A DNA stretch of 64,000 nucleotides from Moringa oleifera (GCA_021397835.1 JAJFZO010000609.1:9426001-9490000); one strand, 5' to 3'; shown: positions 10,536 through 24,800, counted from the first letter of the stretch. Translations and numbers: made by a program. The notes: generated from the letters alone by a model not told the origin.

Positions 10536-13500
10536 TCAGAGCCAAGGAGAGTTGTAAATGGGAGTAACAACAGATTTAACTTGGAGATACTGCTCAAGTG
10601 CTTCTAATCCAAAATCTCTCCCAAATCCACTCATCTTGTAACCTCCATAAGGGCAGTCTCTATCAAATGCGAAGTAACAATTGATCCATATGATTCCGGC
10701 TCGGATCGATCTAGACACCGTGTTTGCCACGTCCAAGCTCTTTGTCACGATGCCCGCGGCTAGGCCATATATTGTATTGTTAGCCATCTTAATCCCCTCG
10801 TCAATCGTCCTATCAACCGTTCAATGATCCAATCAATATAGTTAGTATAATTTATATTATAATTTAAAATAAATATTATTTAAAATTTTAAAAAATATTT
10901 TTTATAATTTTTATTTTAAACTTTTAAATATTTTTAAATAAATAGTTATCGATGAAAAATAAAATTAAATATTATCATTAAATTTTAAAAAATTAAAATT
11001 GTTTAAAATAAATTTTTTTTACTACAAAATTTGCACTTGAATTTTTTTTAATGTAAATAAAATATTTAAGTTATCGTTATAAAATTTTAAAAATTTTTTA
11101 GTATTGAAAATATTTTTTAAAATTATAATCAAATTTTTTAAAAAAATTTTTAGTATTGAAAATATTTTTTAAAATTATAATCAAATTTTTAAAAAATTTA
11201 TAATAAATAATCTATGAATAAAAATTATTTAAAATAAAAAATTGATTTGAAATAAAATATAAAATTTATTTAAATTATTTTTTAAATATTTTAATAATAA
11301 AAATATAAGTAATTTGAGTTAAAATTTAATTTAATTATTTTTATCAATAAAATAACATTTTAAATTTCAAATAAATATTTTTAAAAAATTAAAATTAAAA
11401 ATAATATTTACTTTATAATTTTATGGATTTTTTACAATGATGATAAATATTATTATGCTTACTTGAACTTGAACAGCGACATTACAGGACCGAAGATTTC
11501 TTCTTTTACTATGGTCATATCCTCCTGTGTTAACAAAAATACGGAATCAATTTCAATTTTATTTTATTTATAATCCATAAGAGTTCATTGAAAAGTTCAT
11601 ACCTTGACGTCAGCAAAGACAGTGGGTTCAATGTAATACCCCTTGCTGCCTAAAGCATTGCCTCCTGTTAACAAGGTTGCTCCTTCCCTTTTGCCATGTT
11701 CGATGTAAGAGAGAATTTTGTCGAACTGTTTCTTGTCAACCTTAAACAGAGAGAACCTCGTCATCATGGAAGCTGTTTGCTTTTGCAACTAACTTAATCA
11801 TGGCATTATGGTCACCCGAGTTTTACCTGAGGGCCTTGTCGGACTTTTGGATCAAAAGGGTTCCCTACTTTCCAAGCTTTTGCTTTTTCCACCAATTTCT
11901 TCACAAACTCCTCGTAAATTCCCTCCTGTACGTAGACTCGAGAACCCGCCACGCAAATTTCCCCCTAATAAGAATGTTCATATCATTTTAATAACTTAGT
12001 TTTCATATGAAATGTTAATCATTGAAGTTTAATATATAGATATATAAAAATTATAATTGCATAATTTTATTTAATTAAAAAAATATATAAAATAATTTTA
12101 AAAGAACACGTTTTAATTTATATTTTATTTAATTGGCAAATTTTTAATGAATGTGTTGTTGTAACGTCTTTCACATTGTAATTTTGGATACCTTAAAGCA
12201 AATTGAGCGTTCCAAATATATATATAGATATATATTATTTATAAAAAGAAAATACATATTACCTTATTATGGGCTATGCCTAAGAGAGCCAGGTCGGCGG
12301 CTTTGTCTACATCAGCGTCGTCGAAGATCAGGACAGGAGATTTGCCACCTAACTCCAGTGTGACTGATTTCAAGTTGCTTGCTGCCGCGGCCTGCATTAT
12401 TTTCCGACCGACGTCTGTGGACCCTGTGAAAGAAACCTGTAAACAAGAAGACATGTATGTTGATTAACTTGAAACAAGAGGTGATGTCGGAAGAGGATCA
12501 AGATCAAGATCAAACAAACGGGTTATGATCTCACTTTATCAATGTCCATATGGGAGCTGATGGCGGCACCGGCTGTGGATCCGAAACCAGTCACAACATT
12601 GAGCACTCCGTCCGGGACCCCAGCCTGAAGGTCGGACTGCCGTGTGAGTAAAACTCGAATATACATGTTAAATTTGCGTCCAAAGCAGTGGAGACCGAGC
12701 TTACCAGCTTAGCAAGATGAGCACAATAGAGGGCAGAGAGTGGGGTTTGCTCGGCGGGCTTGACGATTATGGTGCAGCCGGCGGCCAAGGCAGGGCTGGC
12801 CTTCATGAAGAACATAGTGGTGGGGAAGTTCCACGGGATTATAAACCCAACTACGCCGATAGGCTCACGCAGCGTGTACCCTTGGAGTTGCCGTGACATT
12901 TTCAGGACTTCTCCGTGGATCTTATCGGCTGCACCGGCGTAGTAACGGAGGCAGCCTGCCGCGTTCGGAATGTCCACCGCCTTCCCATAACTGAACAACT
13001 TCCCGGCGTCAACCGCATCCAGTGCCGCTAATTCATCTACATGCTCTTCGATCAAGTCTGCGAACTTCATCATGATTCTTGCCCTCTCCTGAAAAAATCA
13101 ACAAGAAATTAAAAAGATAAATGTCATTAGCTACATAACATGCAGGGGAACGAAAAGATACAAAAGAAGAACGTACGGAGCCAGAGAATCGGGGCCAAGG
13201 CCCATGATCGAAGGCTCGACGTGCTGCCTTGACAGCCACATCAACATCTTCCTTATCTCCTTCTGCAATCTTGGCTATGGCCTCTCCTGTTCTCGGATCT
13301 ATTGTCTCGAATGTTCTCCCTATCGATTAAATCAACAACAATAATTCCATTTTTTTTCTCATTATATTGATAAAACTGTTTATACAATCATGCATGCCCT
13401 TTCCGTTTCATAATTTACGGTCCAAAACTTAAATATGGTTGAGATACCTCCATTGGTAAAAGCGAAAAGATGGTGACCTTAATATTATTATATTAAAGAG

Positions 13501-14130
13501 GAGGACAGAAAACAAAAAGATAATGGAACTAGAGGTTGCTAGTGATAATCGTCGCTCGAATCAAATCAAAATCACATCTGACATCGATCTCACTAAAGTC
13601 AACAGCTCCAATTTTTTTTTTTTTTCTTTCATGCTGAAAGACTAATTTCACATTATTTCCCCTCTTCTTCCGCCATTGACATATCGCTTCAAACATATCG
13701 TTTCACTCGAAGAAAAAGAAAAAAAAAACGTAATTGCATAATTTCTTGGAGTAGAATAATCAGAAAATGAGTTCTGAGTTACGTATGCGAGCCTTTATCG
13801 TTGAATCTTCTCTGTCCTAGAAAATCGTGCATGAAAACCTTGAAAATGATCTAAAACTTTCATACATGTAATGAATAATTAAATAACAAGATATGAACTG
13901 GTATAAGTAATAACGTATGGATCGAGATCTTGCTATTAAGGCTTGAGAAGAGAAAATTCCAAGTAAGAATCCTTGGGTATGTGAGTGAGAGAGAGGGACA
14001 GAGACAGGGAGGGAAAGTGTAAGAAACCTGAAAGTGAATCGACAAACTCGCCATTGATGAACAGCTTCGTAAATTTGATGGTCGGCAACTTGAGAGAAGA
14101 CTCGGAGCTTCCACTGCATTTAGTTGCCAT
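10536..14130 (-). CDS. ALDH2C4: Aldehyde dehydrogenase family 2 member C4 (REF1-type, cytosolic)
   Basis: NAD(P)-dependent aldehyde dehydrogenase; Arabidopsis REF1/ALDH2C4 oxidises sinapaldehyde and coniferaldehyde to ferulic and sinapic acids in the cytosol. Exons on the minus strand: 14130-14028, 13319-13177, 13088-12705, 12624-12535, 12436-12263, 11964-11827, 11740-11603, 11524-11463, 10809-10536. All use GT-AG and keep frame; 1,506 nt encode 501 residues, the same length as REF1. Key residues fall at classic ALDH2 numbers: Asn169 in PWNF, Glu268 in LELGGKSP, and Cys302 in GEICVAGSR. The Rossmann glycine motif is [11 protein letters not shown]. There is no mitochondrial presequence, which separates it from ALDH2B. 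The start is the first ATG, followed by [18 protein letters not shown] as in family 2C. The last intron (10810-11462) is unusually AT-rich. An intact gene; the physiological substrate is inferred from homology. Confidence 0.95.
11095..11198. repeat. 52-bp direct tandem duplication in the last ALDH intron
   Basis: A 52-bp AT-rich unit (core TTTTTAGTATTGAAAATATT) appears twice in tandem, the GTATTGAA core starting at 11101 and 11153. The copies are nearly identical, so the duplication looks recent compared with the surrounding low-complexity DNA. Confidence 0.75.
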
Positions 14131-14206
14131 CTCTCTTTTTTTCTTTTCTCACTCTATCTCGTCTCTCTCTGTGTGTAATTGGGTCTGAACTCTTCGTTAC
14201 TGTGAC

Positions 14207-14234
14207 ATATATAGAACCAGCAATGTCACGTGGC
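14207..14234 (-). promoter_or_regulatory. ALDH2C4 core promoter: TATA box and ABRE/G-box
   Basis: On the minus strand a TATATAT box (14207-14213) lies about 75 bp upstream of the ATG. A CACGTGGC element (14227-14234) lies immediately upstream of it. CACGTGGC is the consensus ABRE/G-box bound by bZIP factors; its place close to the TATA box suggests ABA or stress input. This is inference from sequence. Confidence 0.5.
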
Positions 14235-15819
14235 ACAATTGACATCATGGACTATGTGCCCTTTTTGTCTGTCGTTTGCAAGCATTGTCTAAACTATGAA
14301 TATCTATTTAAACTGTATAATAATTGTCATAGCTGTATATATATATATATAGCTATAGAAAGTCGAACTAATTTAATATACTGAGAGTCGGTCCGTCTGC
14401 GCCATTGAAATTTCCATGCATGGTTAAACTATTCTGCCTCGTGGGTTTGAATTATTCTTTTAAATAAAATAAATTTTTTTTATGGCAGACGTTCGTATCA
14501 AATAATAATAATAATATGACAATAACACAATGCACGCATCCACAATTCTTGGCAAGAATGCTACACCACATGATTACTGTGAGAAGCAATCGTGGCACAT
14601 GTTACTTGGGTGCGGCGACCCACGTATGGGACGACGACCGGAAATCCCTGCTTGGCTATGCCGTGTTTCTTCGAACTAAGCTTTATGTTTCACGTGACAT
14701 CAATAAAGCCAGATTGAAGAACAAAATCCTAGTGGCTGCAAACTTTCTTGAGTTGCAAATAAGAAACACGTCTCAAAAGAGAAAAGAAAAGATTGTGTCA
14801 GTCAGATATCTCAAAGATTAACGACAGATGAATCTTAAGAAATGACAAGAGATTGAGGTCGTTTTGTTGGACTCATTAGCTTTTGAATTAGATTATGAAA
14901 TTGATTTTGTTCCTTGATGTTTTACTAAATGCCTTTATTAAGAGATGATCCCAAAAAAAAAAAAAAAAAGAAAGGGTCTCCACTAAAAGGAATCTCAACT
15001 TCAAGTGATATAACGCCCAATTAAATTAAGAGTTTCACATTGAAACAAAACTACTACCAATCTAAGTGTAAAAGATCTTTTTTCGCGAAAACAATTCATA
15101 TTAAACATGAATTTGAGAAATCAAATTTTATAAAAAAATCTTTCACATAATAACTTAATTTATTTCATAAAATACCTTAATTTATTATTTTCTTTTATTA
15201 TCATAGTATGTGACTATACATTGACATTTGCTTATCTTAAATTGGTTTTTTTTTAATTTTTAAAAACTACCTAAAAATGATTTTTAAAAACTAAATATAG
15301 AGATTAATATAGTATCATTAAATATTGGCCTAACCCTTAAAGCTGGGTTATGCTTGAATTGGAGGTGAAAGCACAGCATCTGGGAAGTGAACATACTGTC
15401 GGTAATAAGGGAGCCTTAAGTAGCCAACTTCTACAGTACAAGACCTGCCAAGGAACTGGAGGCCAACCATCTTGAACCCAAGGGAGGAAGAAGAAGAAAA
15501 TAAAGTACAAATATAAGGGAGACCAAGCAAGTCTCTGACAGATTCAGATTAACGGCCTATGTGAAATGCCAACTCCATCCACGCTAGAACAATGATTTTT
15601 TTTTTTTTTTCATCTGTTAGTCACGCCAGTAGGAGGTACATAGTCTAGTTCTCTCCACAAGAACAGAAGGAATTCCATCCACCTTGAGCTTTGCAAGAAA
15701 TTTGTTCAGAGGGAATTGTTTTCAGCTTTCGCTTTCAAGAACAGAAATAAAATAGATAAGGCTGCAAAAACGGTGTTAAGGAAACTAACACTCAATCCTC
15801 TAGTTAGAATTCTTCAAGC
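14235..15819. other. Intergenic between ALDH2C4 and FRIGIDA-like gene
   Basis: Upstream region of ALDH2C4 followed by the 3' flank of the FRIGIDA-like gene. It contains additional ACGT cores (near 14632 and 14694), a poly-A tract near 14955 and a T-tract near 15600. Frames in 14516-14821 and 15348-15530 resemble no protein family and I do not call them genes. Confidence 0.5.
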
Positions 15820-18800
15820 CTATTGTGTATATGAAGATGGTTGGCAACCTGATGGAGCAGCAGAGCCATAGTCGTATGCACCATAGCTAGTCTGGCCTCC
15901 ATAAGCACCACTGCCCCGGTATCCAGCAGCAGTATTCACATTGTCCACAGGAAGCGAGTAATGTTGTTGTGAAATGGCCACAGGACTTTGTGAGTGAGCC
16001 ACGCTATATGTTGATGGATAGGGAGTTGCAGCTGGACCCTCGTACATACTCTGGCCAGGATAGTTATACGCCCCAGAATATCTTCCAGCAGGGCTCTGTG
16101 GTATTGGAGGACCTGTATTTCTGCGGCCAAAAGATGGATACGAATTTGAAAGTTTAGCTACTTTAGCTGGATGGAAAACAAGAGGTCCACTGCTTCGCCC
16201 ACCGCTGGCACCATGCCCTCGCTTATTTTGAGGCTTAGTGGTGGCTACTGAACTCTTCTTCTTCTCTGCTTTAGCTGTCTCCAGCTGAGCAGCCCGCTTC
16301 CTTAAGCTATCAAGAGAGAATTCTGAGTGAAGCTTGTGGTCTTCTACACATTTGATGATGGCTTTAATAGAATTCAACTCCACATTATTTGATTCCTCCT
16401 GAAAGATCGACTGAATTCAATTCGTACATTGCACACAGATACAAATTCATTCATGAACCTACCGTCAGGGTGCAGTTGAACTGTTAAATACACAGCAAAA
16501 AACATACGCACCGTTGCACGGGCACTATAGTTGCCATTCTTCAATATAGTGGTAGCATTCTTTTTGGAGTTCCGGAGATAGGACTTGAGCAGGGGTACGG
16601 GAGCAAATCTTTCAGTCAAACCAGCTTCAAAAGCAAAATAGATAGCCTCGATCTCCTTACGACTCTTCACTAATTCATCAACAATATCTGCATAAAATCA
16701 AGAATTCTTTTGTCAACAGTATACCATTTAAGTCAATTCTGGAAATGCATAACAAAGGCTGACAAAACAAATTTAATTTGTTCTACCCTCATTCGAGTTC
16801 TCATTATTACCTGTGCCTTCTTTTCTTCATTCTATTGTCGCTATATACTTAATATTTATGCCACAAAGATAAATCATGTAAAGAAGAAAAAGAGGCGGGA
16901 AGGGGGAGAAGATTGAAGAAGGGAACTGAACAAAAGTGATCAACTTATAGAAAAATATAAATGTGACACTGAGACAGATATAATTCTCTTTTCATAATAA
17001 TTCACTACTATTTTACCATTCGCTACCAACATAAATTGTTGCACCTGTGAGGGTACTCTGTAGAGGCACAAACAGGTCATAAAGTTTGCCACTCATTCTG
17101 GCAGTATTACAGTAGAACATTGTTCAGGATGATCAAACAAGACAAACACATAACACAAAACTCTACAGACACCTCTTGCATTTTGCGCTCATCTAACTAG
17201 CATTAAACCTCGCACTAAGAGGGCTCCACCTCTCACTCTTGGAAACTGAAACATTAAAAAAGAGCAGAGAATGGGTGCCACTTTTCACAGCAACCAAAGC
17301 AACTCCTCAGTAGGCACCCCTTTATTTAAAAGAATAACAAATAATGAACTGCCATGAAGAAAGAGAATCACAAGAACGTAGTCAAATTCTTGCAACTGCA
17401 CGGCTAATCAGCAGGTAACAACATCAAACCATTCCATATCTAACATTTCACAAGAAGATTTCCTGTAAAAGCACTCCAACGAGAAGTGCATCTCTACTAA
17501 TAATTTGATTTGGTTCCTAAAGTTCATTTACAATTTTTAAGATTGAGTTCATTCCAAGGAAGCCAGTAATCAATTTACCTATGTGGATTTGCCTTCTACT
17601 TTCAATTCATTATGTCTGAAGGTGCACAATGACTTCTAGGAATTTTATTTTAGAGAACTCTGTTCTTATGTATAGTAGCTCTGTGCAGCTCTAGATTGCA
17701 TGGCGCTTCACCATTGACCTGTTTACTTGAAGGTTCACAACTACCTATTGCTAATTCTATCACGATGAATGAAGCACTATTTTACTCAGTACCACCCAGC
17801 AAATGGCCACCATATCTCATAATATATTCTCTAAGGACACAATTTTAAAAACATTACTATAAGTTATGGTGGTATGAAAATATCTACTCTGCTAATCTTT
17901 TCAAGAGAAAGTGCCTACTGAGAGAAAGCTCCTGTTGATGCCACAAAGTATGCAATGGCTGGAGAGAAGTTACTCCCCTTCCAAGCCTTAAGGTCACCAG
18001 TTTTTGGTCAAAAAATAAATGTTCCTTGTAGTTGTTGAAAGACTTAAAAGGCTTAATTATGAGTCTTCTAATTTGCTAGAGGCTTTGTGTTTGGTATCTT
18101 AGTTAAGATGCAACAAGAAAATCAAGTTAAAGCACAGTAACAAACTAATGGGCATCCCACAGTTCATGAGGACCTATCCATATTACCCTAACAGCAGACA
18201 AAAGTTTTGATCACTGCCTGGGACTTCATGTTTTCCAAGGCGAGGATTTGATTTCATCAGGATTTTGTAAATATAGAGTTCCAATTCAATTTCCAAGTCG
18301 GCAGGGAATACTTGTTTAAAATTTACTGCTTAAAGCTTTGTTGGCACACAGTTTTTTACTTTCTTGCCCTGGCCTACTTCTCAGGCAGATTTCTTTATCT
18401 TCTTCAGGTCATCTAATTTCTTTTTCTTGACTGTGATAATAAGATGATCTGCAATCTTCGAATCTCATCAAACCTTCCCAGCCACCAGGCAAAGAATACA
18501 GAACATTTTGTCTCATCTCTATCTACTATCCTAAACTAGTCATAATCGTCCTAAATCGATCCCTAACCCAATCATGGTTAGAAGCAAAATTTCAAGATTC
18601 TAATGGCTGTCCAACATCAGCAGTTTATGCAACTATGCGCCATAGACATCAATTGATGGCTACACATTAATACATGCTGTAGTCTCCACCAGACCAGCAT
18701 AGTTCAAACGGATCAAGTGACGAAGTACTATCAGTTCCCTAAACCATCCAAAACAAGTAAAGAATAAATCCATTTCCGTAAGAACTAACGTTCACAAGGT

Positions 18801-21800
18801 TTTGATTAGAGGGTGAGTATGATACTAAGGAGGCTGGAACTAAGAAATTTGCGGTGAGTAAGTACGTGAAGTTCATGATGACCAATGATAAGTCGGTAAA
18901 AGTTCAATCACATGAACTAAAAAAGATAGTGCATGAGATCATCTCCGAAAATATGCCTTCACCTGAACTATTTCAAGTAGCAATCATGATAGATAAGTTA
19001 CCCCCTAGCTGGAAAGATTTTAGGTATGTGCTTATGGATAAGAATAAAGAACTCTCCCTAGACGGACTAATTACTCGCCTTCCTATTGAAGAGGAAGCTC
19101 GAAAGCAAGATCAAGGAGACGAAGTGCCAATTGTCTCCAACAACGTAGTCAACAAATTGTCCTCTATGATAGTGAAACCAAAAGGGAAAAACATGAAGAA
19201 TCAAAATCGAAACACCAACCAAAATCGCAAGAATCAGAATAGGAATCTCCCACCCCAGGGAGATAAAACCTTCATGTGTTATATCTATAACAAGCCCAAT
19301 CACATGACCAAGAATTGTCGGTATAGGCCTCGCCCTGCTCCACTGGCAAACTTAACTGAAGAGCAATTGATTGCTATGATCTCTGAAGTCAATGAGATTG
19401 ACGAATTTGAGAGGTGGTGGGTAGACACGGGTGCTTCTCGCCACGTCTGCTATGATTGATATCTATTCAAATCCTATTCTGTAGCTTTGGATAAGAAAGT
19501 GCTAGTGGGCACTCCACTGTAGTTGTCGTTACTGGTGAGGTGAACTTAAGGTTTACCTTTAGGAAGATAGTCATATTTAAGGATGTTCTATGTACTCCAG
19601 AGATGAGAAAGAATTTAATCTCAGGATACCTTCTTAATAAGGCTGGGTTACTTGGACCATAGGGGCTGAAAAATAATATCTTTGTTGGAAAGGGGTATGC
19701 TAACGATGGCATGTTCAAATTGAACATCGATATGAACAAAACATCATCTTTTACTTATATGTTGTGCACATTTAATAATTAACATGCTAGGCTCTATCAC
19801 GTAAATAAACGAATAATTAAAAACATGAACCTTAAGACTCATCCCTAAACTATCTCTAGATGACTTTGAGAAATGTGAATATGGTAGCAAAACTAAGATT
19901 ACAAAAACCCCACATAAGTCAGTACTTAGAGAAACTGAACCCCTTGAATTAATTCACTCTAATATTTATGAATATGACGATGTTTTAACAAAAAATGAAA
20001 AAAGATATTTCATAACATTTATTGATGATTGTTTTGATTACACTTATGTGTATCTTTTGAAAAATAAAAATGAAGCATTTGACAAGTTTAAAATGTTTTT
20101 AACTGAAGTTGAAACTCGATACAATAGGAAGGTAAAAGAGATTACATAGTCATAGAAGTACTAAATATTATTTTTGTCCCTTTATTGAATTTTATAAAAC
20201 TAATGGAATAATTCATGAAAGAACAATATCTTATTATCCTCAAATGAATGAAAAAGCTGAAAGAAAAAATAAGATCCTTGCTGAGTTAGTAGTTGTCATT
20301 TTACTGAAGTCTAGTGTAGCTTCTCATTGGTGAGGAAAAATTTTACTATGTAGAATCCCCAAGTATAGAGGTAAGATATCTCTTTATGAAATCCTGAAGA
20401 ACAAACAACCTAACTTATCTTACTTAAGAACTTGGAGTTGCTTGGCTTATGTTCGAATTTTTGATCTCAAAAGAAATAAATTCATCAATAAAATATATGA
20501 ATGTGTATTCATAGGATATGCCGTAAATAGTAAGCCTCATAGATTCTTGGACATGAAAGAACATGTAATCATTGAATCTAATAATATAAAATTTTATGAT
20601 ACATGTTTCCCTTTAAATTAAGGAGCAGTTGTGGTTCAACTTCTAACAATCAGCTGAATACTAGAATTAATGAATCAATTGAAGAAGAAAATGAGCTTAG
20701 GTGGAGCAAACGAATTAGAACCTCCAAGGATTATAAAGTCGAATTTTATGCATACACCTTAGAGGAAGACCCCCAAACTCTTCAAAAAGCTTTGTCTTCT
20801 TTATATGCCAACTTAAGAGAAGTAATCAACAATGAAATGAACTTTCTCGAATCCAATAGAACTTGATGTTTAACAGACTTACCTCTAGAATGCAAAGCAA
20901 TAGGTTGCAAATGGTACTAAAAAAGACATTGAAACCCGATGGTACTGTTGAAAAGTACAAAGCTCACCTTAGTAGTTAAAGGATATAGACAAAGGGAGAA
21001 TGTAAATTTCTTTGATACATGTTCTCCTATCTCTAGAATAACATCCATACGAGTGCTAACAGATTTAGAGGGTATACATGACTTAGTTATATATCAAATG
21101 AATTTTAAAACCACATTCCTAAACGAAAAATTAGAAGAAGAGATCTACATGGATCAACTTGAAAGCTTTGTAGTACCTGGCCAAGAAAACAAAAGCTAGA
21201 CAAATTGTTGTATGGTTTGAAACAAGCGCCTAAGTAATGACATAAAAAATTCAAAAATCTCATCATTTCACATGGATTTAAAGTAAATGAAAGTGATAAG
21301 CGCATCTATTATAAAGCTGAAAATAATCTTTGCACTATAATATATGGATGACCTGCTTATCTTTGGCTCTAATATTCGTGTCATAAGAAACGTAAAATTC
21401 TTGTTTAGTGCTAACTTCGAAATGAAAATTTTAAGAAAAGTTAATATAATTATTGGAATAAAAATAATTAGGTCACAAAAAAAACTTTCTTAAGATCAAT
21501 CACATTATATTGATAAAATCCTTAAAAAAATACAATTACTTTGACTGTAAACCTATCTGTACTCTTTATGATTCTAGTGTTAAGTTGCTCAAGAACATTA
21601 AAGACAGTGTTAAACAAACTGAGTATGTGAGCATCATTGACAGTTTACGCTTTGCTACTGATTACACTAGGCTTGACAAAACTTATGCTGTAAGATTACT
21701 CTTTAGGTTTACTAGTAGAGCTAGTATCGAACATTGACATGATGTTCAAAGGGTCATAAGATAATTCAAAAGAACCATGAACCTAGGATTACATTACAAG

Positions 21801-24800
21801 AAGTTCCGTTGTTTTAGAAGGATACAATGATTTTGATTAGAACACCCTTTCAAAAGACTCCAAGGTAAGTAGTGGCTATATCTTTAGCATTGTCAGTGGA
21901 GCTATTTCATGTTAGTCTAAGAAATAAACTATTCTGACTCAATCTACAATGGAGTATGAGATGATAATGCTAGCTAATGCTGGTGTGAAAACAAACTGAT
22001 TAAAAAGTCTGTTAGCTGAAATCTTGTTATGAGAAAGATCGATACCAGCTATCCTAATCCATTGCGATACTAACACGGTTCTTGCAAAAATTCAAAACAG
22101 TTACTATCACAATAAGAGACAACAAATACATCATAAGTACAGCATCGTTAAAGAGCTTCTCTTCACAAGAACATTTTTAGAGAGTTTCTCTCCACAAGAA
22201 ATGTTAAGGGTAAATTATATACGGATTGATGATAAGTTAACTGATCATTTGACGAAAGAGCTAGCTAGAGAGAAGGTTTTCAAAACCTCGAGAGGAATGG
22301 AACTGATGCCCTTACAGTGACGAGTCACTCGTGACGATAACCTAACTTATAAATTAGAAATCTCAAGAAATAGGTTCAAAAGGTAATAAAAAGTCATGAA
22401 GTGATATAAGATGAAACATGCTATCATGAGTTTCATTCCATTAGAAGCATAAAATCCTAAAGCCAAAGAAAATGATGAGTTGAATTTTTAATTCTTAATG
22501 AGCTTTATACTCTATATAAAGTGAAGTACCTGACTATAAAAATACTTTTGATAGGCTCACCTATGTGAATGTAGGAGTGTGACGACTTCCTATAAAATTT
22601 TGGACAAATTCTTTAAAGCATTCACTATACCAAGGTATACATGCATGATCATAAAGTACAGGCTTATTTGAACTACACCTCAAAAAAAGTCTATGTGAGA
22701 TATTATTAAAGATAGAGTTTAAAACTACGAATTATTTTAGTAATATTGTAAAGCATCATTACTATGTAAACGTTCAAGTCAAAAGGCACCTCTGTTCATG
22801 CACAATCCTATGATTCTTGATAGTTGATCAATAAAAAACTATTTTTTAAAATTCAAGTGGAGAATTGTTGAAAAATAAATGAATTTTCACAAAGGCTTTA
22901 ACAGGTGCATAAATATACCCTCCCCTCAGGGAATCTTATATCTAAAAGAAACCAATCTTTTGAGTTGTATATAAAATGTGATATTTTACATGGGTTTGGA
23001 CCCTAAGGAGCACTTCACTGTTATGAAAGAAAGAGGGAGGATATAGGTACATGGGGGGTCCACCACACATGTGCACGCCATGCCGCCGCCGTCTAACCGA
23101 CCGATCGTGCCCAAGCTCGGATCCAAAGATAGCATCGTAATTGTCTTTTTAGAAAAAATAAATAAATAATTTTTTTTTCAAATTTTAAAATGAAACTTGG
23201 TTAGCAGCACACATAAGTTCATCTACACGTTAGCTTGTCAGATTTGGTTATTCGCCAACCAATGCAACTGATCAGGCAACTTTGCCTGGTCACTCGACGA
23301 CGTGACAGTGCAAAATTTGCTTCAGCATACGTGATCTGCATGCAGGCGTGCAAGTGACACACATGCATGACTCCTCCCCTTATTCTTTCACCTGAAAACC
23401 CTATATAAAGACTCCTCTCACTCTCTCACTTAACACAAAAAAATCAAGCCATCGAGCTTTTTTGTATCCTCTCCCAAACTTTTTCCCAAGTGAGCTACCT
23501 ATTTTTCCCAAATATTCACCACTTGCCTATCGACTTCTTTTAATTAATTATTTAGATACCGAGCAACGCTATAAAAGATGTAAAATTTTCGATTCCTTAC
23601 TGTGCTTAAAAAATCCGAGACAAAATTTTTAAGCTATTTTATCTTAGAGACAATGACAGTATAGACTGTTGCACAACAACAATAGAGCCACAAAATGACC
23701 AAGTCCCCAACTTAGTCTATCGAAATTTTGGTAACATCTTTCTTATTTATTATTTATTTCAGAAGCAACAATGAAGACCTTTCGTTGGCTACATTGTTGG
23801 GGACAACAAGAACTTCATCTCCCTGATCTTGCTTTCGGACTTCCTTCTCAATACGAAGACAAGTAATTAACCCTTCTAGGGAAAGTTTCTTACTCTTATG
23901 CATAAAGACATTCCTAAAATCTTTTCAGCTAAGGGATAACTTATTTAGCATAACTGTTACTTGAAATCGTTCAAGTAAAGGCATACTTTCAAAGATGATC
24001 TCATGCACTGTCTTCTATAATTCACATGATTGAGTTTCCACAAACTTATCCCCAGTCATCATGAACCTCATGTACCTACTCACCGCAAATTTCTTAGTTC
24101 CAACCTCCTCAGTATCATGCTTCTTCTACAGTGTCTCCCATATTTCTTTAGTAAAGTTATCAGAATTATAGTAGTCATAGAGATCATCAAACAATCCAGT
24201 AAGGATAAAATTGTTACACAAAAAATCGCTTTCTACCCATGATTCAAGATTTATCTTTTCAGCATCTGAATATTCAGCATATAAAACAAGTTTATCTGTA
24301 TTAATTACATAAGCCACATTCTTCATGATTAAGAAAAACAACATTTTTTGTCTCCATCTTTTGAAATGAGCACCCTCAAAACTAAACTTTTTGTTTAGGT
24401 CGGCAGTAAAAGATATGATTTCAGGATTAAATAAAACAGTAGCAATTGCAACAATGCGTCTTAAGATTGCTGCTTTTGAAATAAATAATAGACAAGAAAT
24501 ATGTTACCGAATTTTCAGTAGACTGAGTCGCGAATTAGGTCGATCCTTTTAATACGTTTCGCGACTCGATCCTCGATACGCAACAGTCTATAGCCCCATC
24601 GTCTCTAGGATAAAAATTCTATCTTGAATCCCATATGCACGGTGAATAAAATTTTTTACACATTTTATAGAATTGCTCGGTATCCAAATGATAATTTAAA
24701 AGAAATTTGTAGACAAGTGGTGAATATTTGAGGGAGATAGGTAGCTCACTAAGGAAAGAGTTAGGAGACGAGAGAAAAGGAGAGGAGAGAGATCGTTGAC

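Larger units (their letters stand above)
18818..23770 (+). mobile_element. Ty1-copia retrotransposon, 5'-truncated, with 3' LTR
   Basis: Plus-strand copia element. Left end about 18818 lies inside gag, so the 5' LTR and gag N terminus are missing. Order gag, protease, integrase, reverse transcriptase, RNase H is copia order (integrase before RT). A purine-rich tract (AAGTGGAGAA) precedes the 3' LTR at 22866, which runs to 23770 with TGTTG...CAACA ends. Many stop codons and frameshifts break pol, so it is inactive. It lies within intron 1 of the FRIGIDA-like gene, in the opposite sense to that gene. Its LTR end abuts the gag of a second, minus-strand copy, suggesting it inserted into that element. 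Confidence 0.85.

Noticed and set aside
10850..11460. Unusual coding capacity in the AT-rich ALDH intron
   Set aside because: Low-complexity A/T sequence with frequent stops in all frames; flanking exons splice cleanly around it.
14516..14821. Plus-strand frame of 101 codons between ALDH2C4 and the FRIGIDA-like gene
   Set aside because: Composition is ordinary intergenic, no domain or similarity, no promoter signals, and it lies in an upstream region.
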